Shown here: positions 45,921-54,195 of the stretch, piece by piece
Position numbering within the stretch: position 1 is the stretch's first letter
Layout: the number at the start of each line of letters is the position of its first letter
DNA from: Gimesia maris
GTDB lineage: Bacteria; Planctomycetota; Planctomycetia; Planctomycetales; Planctomycetaceae
Reading direction: 5' to 3'
NCBI RefSeq assembly: GCF_008298035.1
Contig: NZ_CP042910.1
Coordinates: 682,001 to 746,000 of the forward strand
DNA length: 64,000 nucleotides
Notes under the pieces: generated by a model
Databases searched by the model: none
Seen by the model: the letters and a program-made list of their open reading frames with translations, nothing else
What the model was told of the DNA's origin: nothing
Position numbers and translations under genes: made by a program

Positions 45921-47324
45921 ATCGTTAGTGCCCAGTAATTCTTTGAGCGTCTGCATCAGCGTTGCTTCTACTTCAGGAGCAGTGCGGGAAACGCGGCCGG
46001 TTTCGTAACCTCCCTGGGAATACGCGATCGTCGTACCGATGTAACCGGGGCCCTGGTCTCCGTAAGCAGCCATGCAGACGAAATCATCCGGTGCCAACTT
46101 TTGAGCAGCCAGTTGATATTCCACAAACAGTTCACCCGGCATATGAATGATCTGAGCGGAACCGAGCTGCAGCCGCGTGATGTCGATGGTTTTACCTGCT
46201 TTAGTTCGCTGCAGATAGTTCAGATCACGGGCGGCCCGGATGCGATCGGTGAGCTTGGCACGCGGATTTTGCAAGATGCCGGTGAGGGCGGCTTCATCCA
46301 GCGTGTCTCGCAACGGCAGGAGTACCGGTTTGACTTTCCAGTTCACATCGTTGGCAGTAAGAGGACTTTTTTTTGTTGAGTCCCAGGCTTGTTTCATTCC
46401 GTCTGCCAGGCGTTGTGCCAGCAGGGGTCGGTTTTTGGGGGCGCCGTTATTGTATTTTCCTGCGCCGATGTTTCCCCCCGCGCCGTTGAAGTGAATGTGT
46501 AGTGTTTCCGGGGTCTGCTTTTCATGCATCGCCCGCGCCAGGCCGACGGTGTCACAACTGACGCCCCCTTTACCATAATAGCTCTGAGGATGTGTGGCGT
46601 AATAACTGAGCGCCACCAGCGGCTTGTCTTCGTTCCACAGACTGAGTACGCGGACATCAGGATCAATGATTCCTTCCGGAGCCGCGATGGCAGCGGGATT
46701 GCGGGACGAACTGAAACGGACAATTTTGACTTTTCCATCCGTCCCCAGAATGCGGCGGTTCGAAGCAAACTGCGCGACTTTCGCTTTGCCTGTCCCCACA
46801 TGTGTGACAGGTTGCGGATGCGACAGACTCTGTTTTGCTGCCGCGATCGTTCGCTGCATGACGTCTTCTACGTACGCAACATCATACATGACACCTTTTA
46901 AACCATTCTGTTCGAGCAGGACATTCGTGGAAATATCGACTCCCGGCGTATCGTGTTGATGCAGGCAGTGAATGGCACAGCGATCCACGGTCGTTCCCAG
47001 CGCCTCTGCCAGGCGTTGCTTCCAGACATCCTGGGCACCATTATTGGCTCCCACCCAGTCGAGCGCCAGCAGGACAATCGGTTGATCGGAATTCAGGAAG
47101 ATGATGCCCCGCGCACTGAGAGGGTCGACGATTTTCTTCGCGGGCGTGACATGTCCATAACAGAGGGGGCTGCCGAGGGGGGGCGTGATATCACACTGGA
47201 AAGTCGTGATCAGTAGCGGTTTAGTCTGTGATGCGTCTTCTGCCTGCAATGAAACATTCAGCACCAGGACGGAAAACAATAATACGAATTGAGGAAGAAC
47301 AGAATGATTGCGGAATAAGTGCAT
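45918..47324 (-). CDS. secreted neutral ceramidase-like protein
   Basis: A 468-residue exported protein with an N-terminal signal peptide (about 1-28, ending LQAED). It carries the opening of the neutral/alkaline ceramidase fold: CDITPPLGSPL, then LLALDWVGANNG and the metal-site CLHQHDTPG. Later come YYATHPQSYYG and the block NGAGGNIGAGKYN, both typical. The protein is shorter than full-length ceramidases and probably lacks the C-terminal immunoglobulin-like domain, as is common in planctomycetes. It would hydrolyse an amide in a lipid or related molecule. The stop codon lies in a dispersed repeat. Confidence 0.86.
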   Translation of the reverse strand: MHLFRNHSVLPQFVLLFSVLVLNVSLQAEDASQTKPLLITTFQCDITPPLGSPLCYGHVTPAKKIVDPLSARGIIFLNSDQPIVLLALDWVGANNGAQDVWKQRLAEALGTTVDRCAIHCLHQHDTPGVDISTNVLLEQNGLKGVMYDVAYVEDVMQRTIAAAKQSLSHPQPVTHVGTGKAKVAQFASNRRILGTDGKVKIVRFSSSRNPAAIAAPEGIIDPDVRVLSLWNEDKPLVALSYYATHPQSYYGKGGVSCDTVGLARAMHEKQTPETLHIHFNGAGGNIGAGKYNNGAPKNRPLLAQRLADGMKQAWDSTKKSPLTANDVNWKVKPVLLPLRDTLDEAALTGILQNPRAKLTDRIRAARDLNYLQRTKAGKTIDITRLQLGSAQIIHMPGELFVEYQLAAQKLAPDDFVCMAAYGDQGPGYIGTTIAYSQGGYETGRVSRTAPEVEATLMQTLKELLGTND

Positions 47325-47477
47325 CGGGCTGTCTTTCTTGAGAAATCATGTGTGAGGATAGTTCTGGCTGGCAGGAATCAGTATAACAGAAATTCGGTGT
47401 CAGGCTCTAATGAATAATGGATCATTCAATTCAGAAACCTGCAGATCCACCGCGTTTTATTTGCTGAATGATTTTCA

Positions 47478-48695
47478 ATGCGACGTGTATTTCTGGGAAA
47501 TTATGACTTTGAACATCAACTGGCCAGCGAAGTGTATGCAGCGTCGGGGGGAGGCACGCCCGCATTGAATCTGCAACTGGCCTGCTGCTGGATCAGCGTG
47601 GCGGCAGACGGCGACCAGATCTATTTGCCCGGTTCAATTACTTCTGAATTTATGATAGATTTGAAGACAGCGGGGCTGCCGGAGGTGGAGTGGATCTCAG
47701 CATGGCCTCGTCACGAAGAAGCGGCTCGAAGCGAGTTCGTTCCCTGGGGCTGGTCGGAAGCGGTTGCAAAACTGGCAAACGCGCAGGGATTCACCGCGAA
47801 TACTCCTGATCTGGCTGCCGTGAAAACGGTCAATTCCCGGTCGTTTTCATTTGCATGTGAAAGAGAATGGGGACTCTCGCTGCCTGGAAGTCGTCGGGTG
47901 GAAAATATGGAGGAGCTGGAAGCAGCGGTTGCAGAGCTGCCGTTGCAGCAGGCTCGAGAGCCAGCCTGGGTACTCAAGGCAAATTTCAGCATGTCAGCCC
48001 GTGAGCGGATGCTGGCACGGGGAACCGGCGTGGAAAATCCGGTCAGGGACTGGGCAAAAAAACGATTTGCGTACCAGCAGCCACTGTTTCTGGAACCGTG
48101 GGTGCAGCGCAGCGCGGAAGCCGGACTGCAGTTTGAGATACCGCAGCAGGGGGACCCCGAATTTCTGGGGATCGCAGTATTGTTATGTGATGACCGCGGC
48201 CAGTATCGCGGCAGTCGGATCTGTATCGATGCGCAGACGCGGGAAACCTGGCAGCCTGCAATAGAAGTGGGGCACCGCGTGGCATTACGTGTGCAGCAGG
48301 CGGGTTACTTCGGGCCGCTGGGAATCGATGCGATGCAGTATCGGGATGATCGGGGAGAGTTGCAGTGGCGTCCGGTTCAGGATGTCAACGCCCGCTATAC
48401 CATGGGACGACTGGCGCTGGGATTTACACGCCTCTTAAATGCGGGACAGGTGGCAAGCTGGCTGCATTTCCCCTGGAAAGAGTCGTATGGTCAGCCGTTT
48501 TCAAAGTGGTTAAGATGTGTTGCCGACGCACAGCAGTCGGGCACACGCTGGATTGCGACGTCCCCTGACCAGATTAACGGTCAAACGTTACATCTTGTGA
48601 ATGGTTTACTGATTTCTGAAACAACGGAAGACCTGTATCGGGCGGAAGCGACCCTGATGCGGGCGGTTTCTGTATTGGCAGAGACCAGTTGTTGA
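47478..48695 (+). CDS. ATP-grasp-like protein, function unknown
   Basis: A 405-residue cytosolic protein without a clear family match. The order of elements resembles an ATP-grasp enzyme: an N-terminal region with strand-helix alternation, a central ANFSMSARERML segment where the family's lysine strand would be, LFLEPWVQRSAEAGLQFEI, and an end GPLGIDAMQYRDDRGELQWRP followed by QDVNARYTMG, reminiscent of the metal-binding E/D-x-N-x-R motif. If so, it would ligate a carboxylate to an amine. It is 36 bp upstream of a flippase-like gene, suggesting a joint role in glycan or peptide-modified envelope assembly. Confidence 0.5.
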   Translation: MRRVFLGNYDFEHQLASEVYAASGGGTPALNLQLACCWISVAADGDQIYLPGSITSEFMIDLKTAGLPEVEWISAWPRHEEAARSEFVPWGWSEAVAKLANAQGFTANTPDLAAVKTVNSRSFSFACEREWGLSLPGSRRVENMEELEAAVAELPLQQAREPAWVLKANFSMSARERMLARGTGVENPVRDWAKKRFAYQQPLFLEPWVQRSAEAGLQFEIPQQGDPEFLGIAVLLCDDRGQYRGSRICIDAQTRETWQPAIEVGHRVALRVQQAGYFGPLGIDAMQYRDDRGELQWRPVQDVNARYTMGRLALGFTRLLNAGQVASWLHFPWKESYGQPFSKWLRCVADAQQSGTRWIATSPDQINGQTLHLVNGLLISETTEDLYRAEATLMRAVSVLAETSC

Positions 48696-48731
48696 GGTAG
48701 ACGAAGCTTAGAAGAGAATTGAATACGGCGT

Positions 48732-50156
48732 ATGACCGAACAGCGGGAACTTCAACCACAACGACGCAGTTGGCCGCGTCGTATGCTCAACCGAATGGAA
48801 GTCAATCGTGCGGTATTCTATGCGCTGTTGAGCCGGGGCTGGCAGTTTGTCTCCGGCCCTGTCACGATGCTGCTGATCATCGCGTTTTTCTCCAGTGAGT
48901 TGCAGGGATACTATTATACTTTCGGTGCGCTGATTGCTTTGCAGACCTTTGTCGAGATGGGCATGCAGGTCGTCACACTCTATCTGGCCAGTCATGAATG
49001 GTCGAAACTGAAAATTGACGAACAGGGGGCGTTAAGCGGTGATGCGGATGCGCTCTCACGGATACGCAGCCTGGCGTCACTGGTATTGAAGTGGTACAGC
49101 GTAGCCGGACTGCTGTTTGTCGGCGGTATTGGAATGGCCGGCTATTATTTCTTTTCGTCTCAGCCGGCAGGTAGTGTGGACTGGCAGCTCCCCTGGCTGT
49201 GTGTGGCCGGGCTGACGGCACTGAGTCTGATTGTGACGCCCTGTCTCACTCTGCTGGATGGTTGCGACCAGGTTGCGGTCACCAATCGTTATCGCGCTTT
49301 CCAGAGTATTACAGGGACACTGGTCGCCTGGCTGGTCATTTCCAGCGGAGGCGGGATCTGGACCTGTGTTGCGATTTGTGCTGTGCGGCTGTTCTGGGAA
49401 CTGTGGCTGATTGTTATTCGCTATCGACGATTTTTTACGTCGTTGTTACCACCGCGTTCAGGGGCGCTGGTCAGCTGGTCGGAAGAAGTCTGGCCTTTGC
49501 AATGGAAGCTGGCAGTGCAGGCGATGGCGACGTACTTCACCAGCGCGTTTGTCATCCCGTTGATGTTTGAATATCAGGGCCCCGAAGTCGCCGGCCGCCT
49601 GGGACTGACCTGGTCGGCCTTGATGACATTGCAACTGGCCGCCTATTCCTGGCTGCTGGCGCGGGCACCGTTGTTTGGTTCGCTGGTATCACAGAATAAT
49701 ATTCCCGAACTGAACCGCGTCTTTCGCCGATTGTCACAGGTTTCCACCATGGTTCTACTGGCGGGAGGAACTTTGTTTTGCCTGATCGTCTGGGGACTGC
49801 AACTGGTGCAAGGCATGGAGCTACCAGCAGGCTGGGACAGGCTGGAACCGGTCTGGTACCTGATTCAGAAGCTGCAGCAACGGATCCTGCCACTCTACCC
49901 GACTGTGCTGCTGACGTTGGCCATTGTTCCCATTCATATCTCCCAGTGTGTGATGGCGTATATTCGTCCGTTTAAACAGGAACCATTTCTGTTTTTGAAT
50001 ACGCTGACTCAGCTGATCACGGGGCTGCTGGTCTGGTACCTGGGAAAAACCTACGGGCCGGTGGGCGCAGGCTGGGGGTTTCTCGTGGCGGGTTATCTAC
50101 TGACGATCCCCGGATTTCTACTCATCTTACGACGATTTGTTTCTCAGCGAACATAA
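48732..50156 (+). CDS. oligosaccharide flippase-like polytopic membrane protein
   Basis: A 474-residue protein with about twelve hydrophobic helices, a basic N-terminal tail (RRSWPRRML), and the pattern of the MVF/polysaccharide transporter (Wzx-like) superfamily: ALLSRGWQFVSGPVTMLLI, then alternating helices, and a C-terminal YGPVGAGWGFLVAGY segment. It probably moves a lipid-linked glycan across the inner membrane, or is a diverged member with another substrate. It follows the ATP-grasp-like gene closely; no glycosyltransferase is adjacent, so the product is unknown. Confidence 0.72.
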   Translation: MTEQRELQPQRRSWPRRMLNRMEVNRAVFYALLSRGWQFVSGPVTMLLIIAFFSSELQGYYYTFGALIALQTFVEMGMQVVTLYLASHEWSKLKIDEQGALSGDADALSRIRSLASLVLKWYSVAGLLFVGGIGMAGYYFFSSQPAGSVDWQLPWLCVAGLTALSLIVTPCLTLLDGCDQVAVTNRYRAFQSITGTLVAWLVISSGGGIWTCVAICAVRLFWELWLIVIRYRRFFTSLLPPRSGALVSWSEEVWPLQWKLAVQAMATYFTSAFVIPLMFEYQGPEVAGRLGLTWSALMTLQLAAYSWLLARAPLFGSLVSQNNIPELNRVFRRLSQVSTMVLLAGGTLFCLIVWGLQLVQGMELPAGWDRLEPVWYLIQKLQQRILPLYPTVLLTLAIVPIHISQCVMAYIRPFKQEPFLFLNTLTQLITGLLVWYLGKTYGPVGAGWGFLVAGYLLTIPGFLLILRRFVSQRT

Positions 50157-50217
50157 GGAATCTTGCGCTCGCGCCTGACTGAAGAGTCTGTGTGCCGCAA
50201 TTTCGTCAAGAAAAATG

Positions 50218-50246
50218 TTGACAGTCTGAAATCCTGATTTTACTAT
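50218..50246 (+). promoter_or_regulatory. sigma-70 promoter of the STN-protein cluster
   Basis: TTGACA (50218-50223) and TACTAT (50241-50246) are separated by exactly 17 bases, a near-consensus housekeeping promoter, giving a leader of about 210 nt before the first gene at 50464. Confidence 0.7.
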
Positions 50247-50343
50247 CAGTAGATATTCATTCATTCATTGCATACTCGTTTTTATTGTCTGATTTCATTT
50301 CTTTTCTCAATCAGGTTCAACGCCCGGACAAGTTTCTTTCGCG

Positions 50344-50360
50344 CTGCTGGTTTCCAGCAG
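50344..50360 (+). other. hairpin in leader of STN-protein cluster
   Basis: CTGCTGG and CCAGCAG pair perfectly around TTT in the middle of the untranslated leader. It could stabilise the message or act in attenuation; no T run follows, so it is not a terminator. Confidence 0.45.
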
Positions 50361-50463
50361 ATACGGGCCTCTTCAACGAGTAGTGAGTTTCCGGCACTGA
50401 TGTAGTCTATCTCTGTTTTGCAGGATCGATGCCACCTTCGTGTATTGAAAAGGAGTTTTCATA

Positions 50464-51348
50464 ATGCAATGGTTTTTGAAGCGAAATCACCTGTTCGTCC
50501 TGTTACTGTGCATCTCAACGGGCTGGGTATTAATGACGGTCAGTGCGGAAGTAGCACAGAACACCAGGGCCGGAAATCCCGATGCTTCGTCTGAGGCGGA
50601 TCTCGATATCGTAGAGCAAGATGTCTTTGTCAGTTCGCAGAAACATCAATCAACCCTGCAGACTCAAAAGCAGACAGCGGATTCGGGTATCAAGAGTATT
50701 CAGCTCTTCTATCCGCCGTTGACAAAACACGCACAGACAATCCAGAGGGAGCTCAATGCTGAAACAAAAGCGGACTTTTCCGACACCCCTTTAACTGAAG
50801 TAACAGGTTTCTTTCAGAACCAGCATGGGATTAATATTTTTCTGGACGCTCTGGCATTAGAGCAAGTTGGTCTCACAGCAAAAGAGCCTGTGAATGTCTC
50901 GCTGAGTGGAATTAAACTCATGTCCGCACTCGACATCATTCTGAGACCAATGGGGCTGGATTATGTCATCGATCAGGAAGTGTTGAAGATTACGACGATT
51001 GAAAAAGCGAATCGTACTCTGACAGTACGGATTTATCCGATTGCCGATTTAGGCAGTTCACCAGAGGAATTCGCGGCACTTGAAAACGTGATTCGCAATA
51101 TCTGTCTGCCACCTTCATCGATGCGCCAAAAAACTTATCCGGTCGATGATCTGGTCATTGGCGATTCCGGTTTGTCAACCGGAAAATTATCCGTGCCAGA
51201 TTCAAGTCGCAGTATTTCCATCGTTCCCCAGTGCCAGGCACTGGTGGTGAATGATACAGATCGAGTGCACATCAAAATATCGGAGTTATTGAATCAGCTC
51301 AGGCAGGTCCGCAAAGCTCAGACCAGCCTGAAATCTGATGCAAAGTGA
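50464..51348 (+). CDS. secreted STN (secretin N0-like) domain protein, paralogue 1
   Basis: A 294-residue exported protein; AAGGAG precedes the ATG and a signal peptide ends near VSAEV (about 29). After a variable linker comes the shared core: FYPPLTK, DFSDTPLTEVTGFF, then IKLMSALDIILRPMGLDYVI and LKITT, the pattern of an STN/N0 domain of secretins and TonB receptors. A second beta-alpha unit (RIYPIADL, ISIVPQCQALVVND, LLNQLRQVR) resembles the secretin N1 fold. No secretin barrel is present. It is the most divergent of four tandem copies and lacks the LGDWK-type tryptophan block. Confidence 0.75.
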   Translation: MQWFLKRNHLFVLLLCISTGWVLMTVSAEVAQNTRAGNPDASSEADLDIVEQDVFVSSQKHQSTLQTQKQTADSGIKSIQLFYPPLTKHAQTIQRELNAETKADFSDTPLTEVTGFFQNQHGINIFLDALALEQVGLTAKEPVNVSLSGIKLMSALDIILRPMGLDYVIDQEVLKITTIEKANRTLTVRIYPIADLGSSPEEFAALENVIRNICLPPSSMRQKTYPVDDLVIGDSGLSTGKLSVPDSSRSISIVPQCQALVVNDTDRVHIKISELLNQLRQVRKAQTSLKSDAK

Positions 51349-51385
51349 TTCTCAGTTGTCACATATTCAATACGGGGGACTGGTT

Positions 51386-52273
51386 ATGAGCTGGCTTTTG
51401 AAAAAGAAGATTGTTGCTGCCCTATTATGTGTTCTGGCTGTCGGAAGCAGCATGCTGGTGGCGACTGCGGAAGTGAAGAAAAAAACGGTTGCTTCCGAAG
51501 CAGAGAAACCTGTCGCCCAGAATATGATCGCATTTAAAGAAGCGGCACTATCGCAGCAGCAGCAGAAGAAAAAAACGCAGCAGATCTTTTATCCGGCGTT
51601 AACAAAACGTGAGCTGAAAATTCAGGAAGCGCTAGCGGAAGAAACCGATTGTGATTTTCCCGATCTGCCTCTCTCTGAAATTATGGCGTTATTTTCAGAG
51701 AGACATGGTATTCCCATTCTCATCTCAGGTAATGATCTGGGTGAGGAAGGTTTAACGCCCGATGAGCCTGTAAACCTCCATGTGAAAAGTATCACGCTCA
51801 GTGATGCGTTGGATCTCATTCTGGAACCCATGGGTTTGACTTACCTTGTTGAACATGGAGTCCTGAAGATCACGACATCCATGAAAGCCAGTGATAAACT
51901 GACTTCACGTGTGTATCCTGTCGGCGATCTTTGCCGGACTGTCGAAGATTATCTCACGCTGGAATCGGCGCTCAGAAATGCAGACCTGGGTGACTGGCGG
52001 GCGCGGAAAACCGGTTGTGCGTCGGAAAAGACCAACGATCAGCCACAACAGTCCGGCGGACAGGCACCCGCGGGAGGAGGTTTTTTCAATATTCCCGATG
52101 GCAATTTCAAGGGAGGGGAAAGTGTCGACCCCCTGCTTTATGAAGACGGTCATGGCGGAACGATTACGATTGTGCAGCAATGTCGTGCATTGGTCATCTC
52201 GCAGACGTATCATGCGCACAAAGTCATCGTTGATCTGTTAACACAAATCAGAGAAGCCCGTGCCAGTGAATAG
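51386..52273 (+). CDS. secreted STN (secretin N0-like) domain protein, paralogue 2
   Basis: A 295-residue exported protein; ATG 51386 is chosen because GGGGGA sits upstream and the signal peptide (MSWLLKKKIVAALLC) then starts the chain. Core order: FYPALTKRE, DFPDLPLSEIMALFSERHG, ITLSDALDLILEPMGLTYLV with VLKITT, SRVYPVGDLC, LGDWR, a Gly/Gln-rich spacer, and the end GTITIVQQCRALVISQTYHA then LLTQIREAR. It is 37 bp after paralogue 1. The STN-like unit binds partner proteins in secretins and TonB receptors; the partner here is unknown. Confidence 0.77.
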   Translation: MSWLLKKKIVAALLCVLAVGSSMLVATAEVKKKTVASEAEKPVAQNMIAFKEAALSQQQQKKKTQQIFYPALTKRELKIQEALAEETDCDFPDLPLSEIMALFSERHGIPILISGNDLGEEGLTPDEPVNLHVKSITLSDALDLILEPMGLTYLVEHGVLKITTSMKASDKLTSRVYPVGDLCRTVEDYLTLESALRNADLGDWRARKTGCASEKTNDQPQQSGGQAPAGGGFFNIPDGNFKGGESVDPLLYEDGHGGTITIVQQCRALVISQTYHAHKVIVDLLTQIREARASE

Positions 52274-52355
52274 ACGACTCGACTCAAACCGGTTGCAAAT
52301 ATACTTTGACTCAGAATTCAATTAAATCAAAAGTTGACGACAGCAGGAGAAAGTG

Positions 52356-53267
52356 ATGAAACGGAAAACCGATAGCGGTAGCTGGAGACAAACAATTACG
52401 TTTACCCTGTTGAGCTGCCTGGTGGGGGCAGGTTTTCTCATCACGGCAAACGCGGAAGAGAAGCCGAAATCAAAAGAGACATCAGCGAAAAAACCGACGG
52501 TAAACGCGATTTCGAAAACGATTGCGCCTGCAGAACAAACAAAAGCGAAGGCGTCAAAACCGGTCTTCTATCCGGCGCTCACCGCCCGCGAACAGACATT
52601 GGAAGTGGCGCTGAAGATGAATACCGACGCCGACTTCGTGGAATCAACGCTGCAGGATGTGATCACCTATTACAGCGACAGACATAAAGTGCCCATTGTG
52701 ATTCAGACAAAAGACCTGGAAAATAATCTGGGAATCACTCCTGAAGAACCCATTGATGCCCATTTTTCTGAAATCAGCCTGAGCGATGCGTTGCTGCAGA
52801 TTTTGGATCCACTGGATCTGACCTTTATCGTCGATCGAGGACTGATTCAGGTGCTTTCCAAAGAGTCGGCTGCCCGCACATTCAAAACCAGGGTCTACCC
52901 CGTCGCCGATCTGTGCATCATTGATGAAGATTACCTGGTCCTGGGCGCCTCCATTCAGAATGCGAACCTGGGAGACTGGAAACCCGTTCGCCTCAGTACC
53001 ACATTAAGTAATCCAAAATCTGAACATGGTCAGAAGGGAAGTGGTGGTAGAGGATATTTTAACGTGCAGGGAGCATTAGGAGGTGGCCTGGGTGGAGGTT
53101 TTGGCGGTGGCGGTGGATCACTGGCTGATTACACGAATGAACCGGGGGGGACGATCTCGGTAGTGCAACAGTCACATGCGCTGGTGATCAGTCAGACCTG
53201 GCACGCGCACAATGCGATTGTTGAATTATTGACACAACTACGTCAGGCACAACAGGACAGTGAATAA
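52356..53267 (+). CDS. secreted STN (secretin N0-like) domain protein, paralogue 3
   Basis: A 303-residue exported protein; ATG 52356 has AGGAGA upstream (ATG 52353 reading one codon earlier is GTG). The signal peptide contains FTLLSCLVGAGFLITANAE. The core follows paralogue 2: FYPALTARE, ISLSDALLQILDPLDLTFIV, TRVYPVADLC, LGDWK, then GTISVVQQSHALVISQTWHA and LLTQLRQAQ. The spacer between the two units is an unusual glycine-rich tract (GGGLGGGFGGGGG). A Lys/Ala-rich linker follows the signal peptide. It is 82 bp after paralogue 2. Confidence 0.77.
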   Translation: MKRKTDSGSWRQTITFTLLSCLVGAGFLITANAEEKPKSKETSAKKPTVNAISKTIAPAEQTKAKASKPVFYPALTAREQTLEVALKMNTDADFVESTLQDVITYYSDRHKVPIVIQTKDLENNLGITPEEPIDAHFSEISLSDALLQILDPLDLTFIVDRGLIQVLSKESAARTFKTRVYPVADLCIIDEDYLVLGASIQNANLGDWKPVRLSTTLSNPKSEHGQKGSGGRGYFNVQGALGGGLGGGFGGGGGSLADYTNEPGGTISVVQQSHALVISQTWHAHNAIVELLTQLRQAQQDSE

Positions 53268-53334
53268 TCTGAACCTTCAAAGAATCAAACTGAAAAAGGT
53301 TTCAGTTGATTGAAGCGGAAATGAAGGAGTCTCG

Positions 53335-54135
53335 ATGAGCAGAAACCCAAAATATGGTCGATCTGGTATCCTGGCAGTGGGATTGGGGACGCTGTTAATC
53401 GGGGTGTTGACACTGCCGGTTCAGGCAGAAGAAAAAGCAGTGGTGCCGGATAAGAAAACCAAACCACCCGCTAGGACCGTGCAGGCTCAGCCCGTCTTTT
53501 ATCCCGCGTTAACAGAGCGGGAAAAACTGATCGACAGCATGTTGAAGAGGGATACTCATGCCAATTTCCCCAAAGTCCCGCTCTATGAAACAATGGAATA
53601 TTTTTCCCAGTTGACTAATATTCCGATTCTCCTGCAGGACAAATATCTGGAAGAGGCCGGCGTCACCCGGGAGGAAATGATCGAGGTCAAATTCACAAAT
53701 CAATCCCTGCAAAATGAGCTGGACTATATCCTGGACCCTCTTGATCTGACGTATGTGGTCGACAAGGAAATGGTTCTGATAACTACAAAGGAACGAGCGG
53801 CACGAATATTAAAGACGCGGGTTTATCCCGTGGGCGATTTATGTCAATCCAGTCCCGATGGTTATGCCGCACTGGAAATGGTGATTCGCAACGCGCGCCT
53901 CGGAGAGTGGAAACCAGGCGGTATTGACCAGCTGGCCCCCATTTATGGTTCCTCAGGCCAGGATGCCCGGGTCTATAACTTCCAGTTTAAAGGGGGGACC
54001 ATTTCGATACATGAACCGAGTCAATCATTGGTGATCAGCCAGACTTATCATGCTCATGAAGCGATTGTGAAACTGTTACAGGATCTGAGACAAGCCCGGG
54101 CATTGCAGCAGAAATCGGCGGACCGCAGCTTCTGA
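53335..54135 (+). CDS. secreted STN (secretin N0-like) domain protein, paralogue 4
   Basis: A 266-residue exported protein with AAGGAG five bases before ATG; the signal peptide ends near LPVQAEE. It is the shortest paralogue, with a compact linker. Core order: FYPALTERE, NFPKVPLYETMEYFSQ, the STN strand-helix unit ending DLTYVVDKEMVLITT, TRVYPVGDLC, LGEWK, then GTISIHEPSQSLVISQTYHA and LLQDLRQAR. It ends the four-gene unit; the dyad terminator lies 13 bp after its stop. All four differ most in linker and spacer, as expected for proteins binding different partners. Confidence 0.77.
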   Translation: MSRNPKYGRSGILAVGLGTLLIGVLTLPVQAEEKAVVPDKKTKPPARTVQAQPVFYPALTEREKLIDSMLKRDTHANFPKVPLYETMEYFSQLTNIPILLQDKYLEEAGVTREEMIEVKFTNQSLQNELDYILDPLDLTYVVDKEMVLITTKERAARILKTRVYPVGDLCQSSPDGYAALEMVIRNARLGEWKPGGIDQLAPIYGSSGQDARVYNFQFKGGTISIHEPSQSLVISQTYHAHEAIVKLLQDLRQARALQQKSADRSF

Positions 54136-54147
54136 AAGCCGACGCAT

Positions 54148-54190
54148 ATAAAATGGAGCAGGCCGAGGGGAGCAGCCCGCCCCATTTTAT
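54148..54190. terminator. bidirectional terminator dyad
   Basis: ATAAAATGG and CCATTTTAT are exact complements, with a G+C-rich, partly pairing interior. It lies between the convergent STN-protein unit and the ThuA/cytochrome gene; A and T tracts on both sides fit use in both directions. Confidence 0.65.
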
Positions 54191-54195
54191 GCTCG

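Noticed and set aside
50257-50270. three tandem ATTC units in the STN-cluster leader
   Set aside because: Too short to be a phase-variation repeat and not within a coding start.
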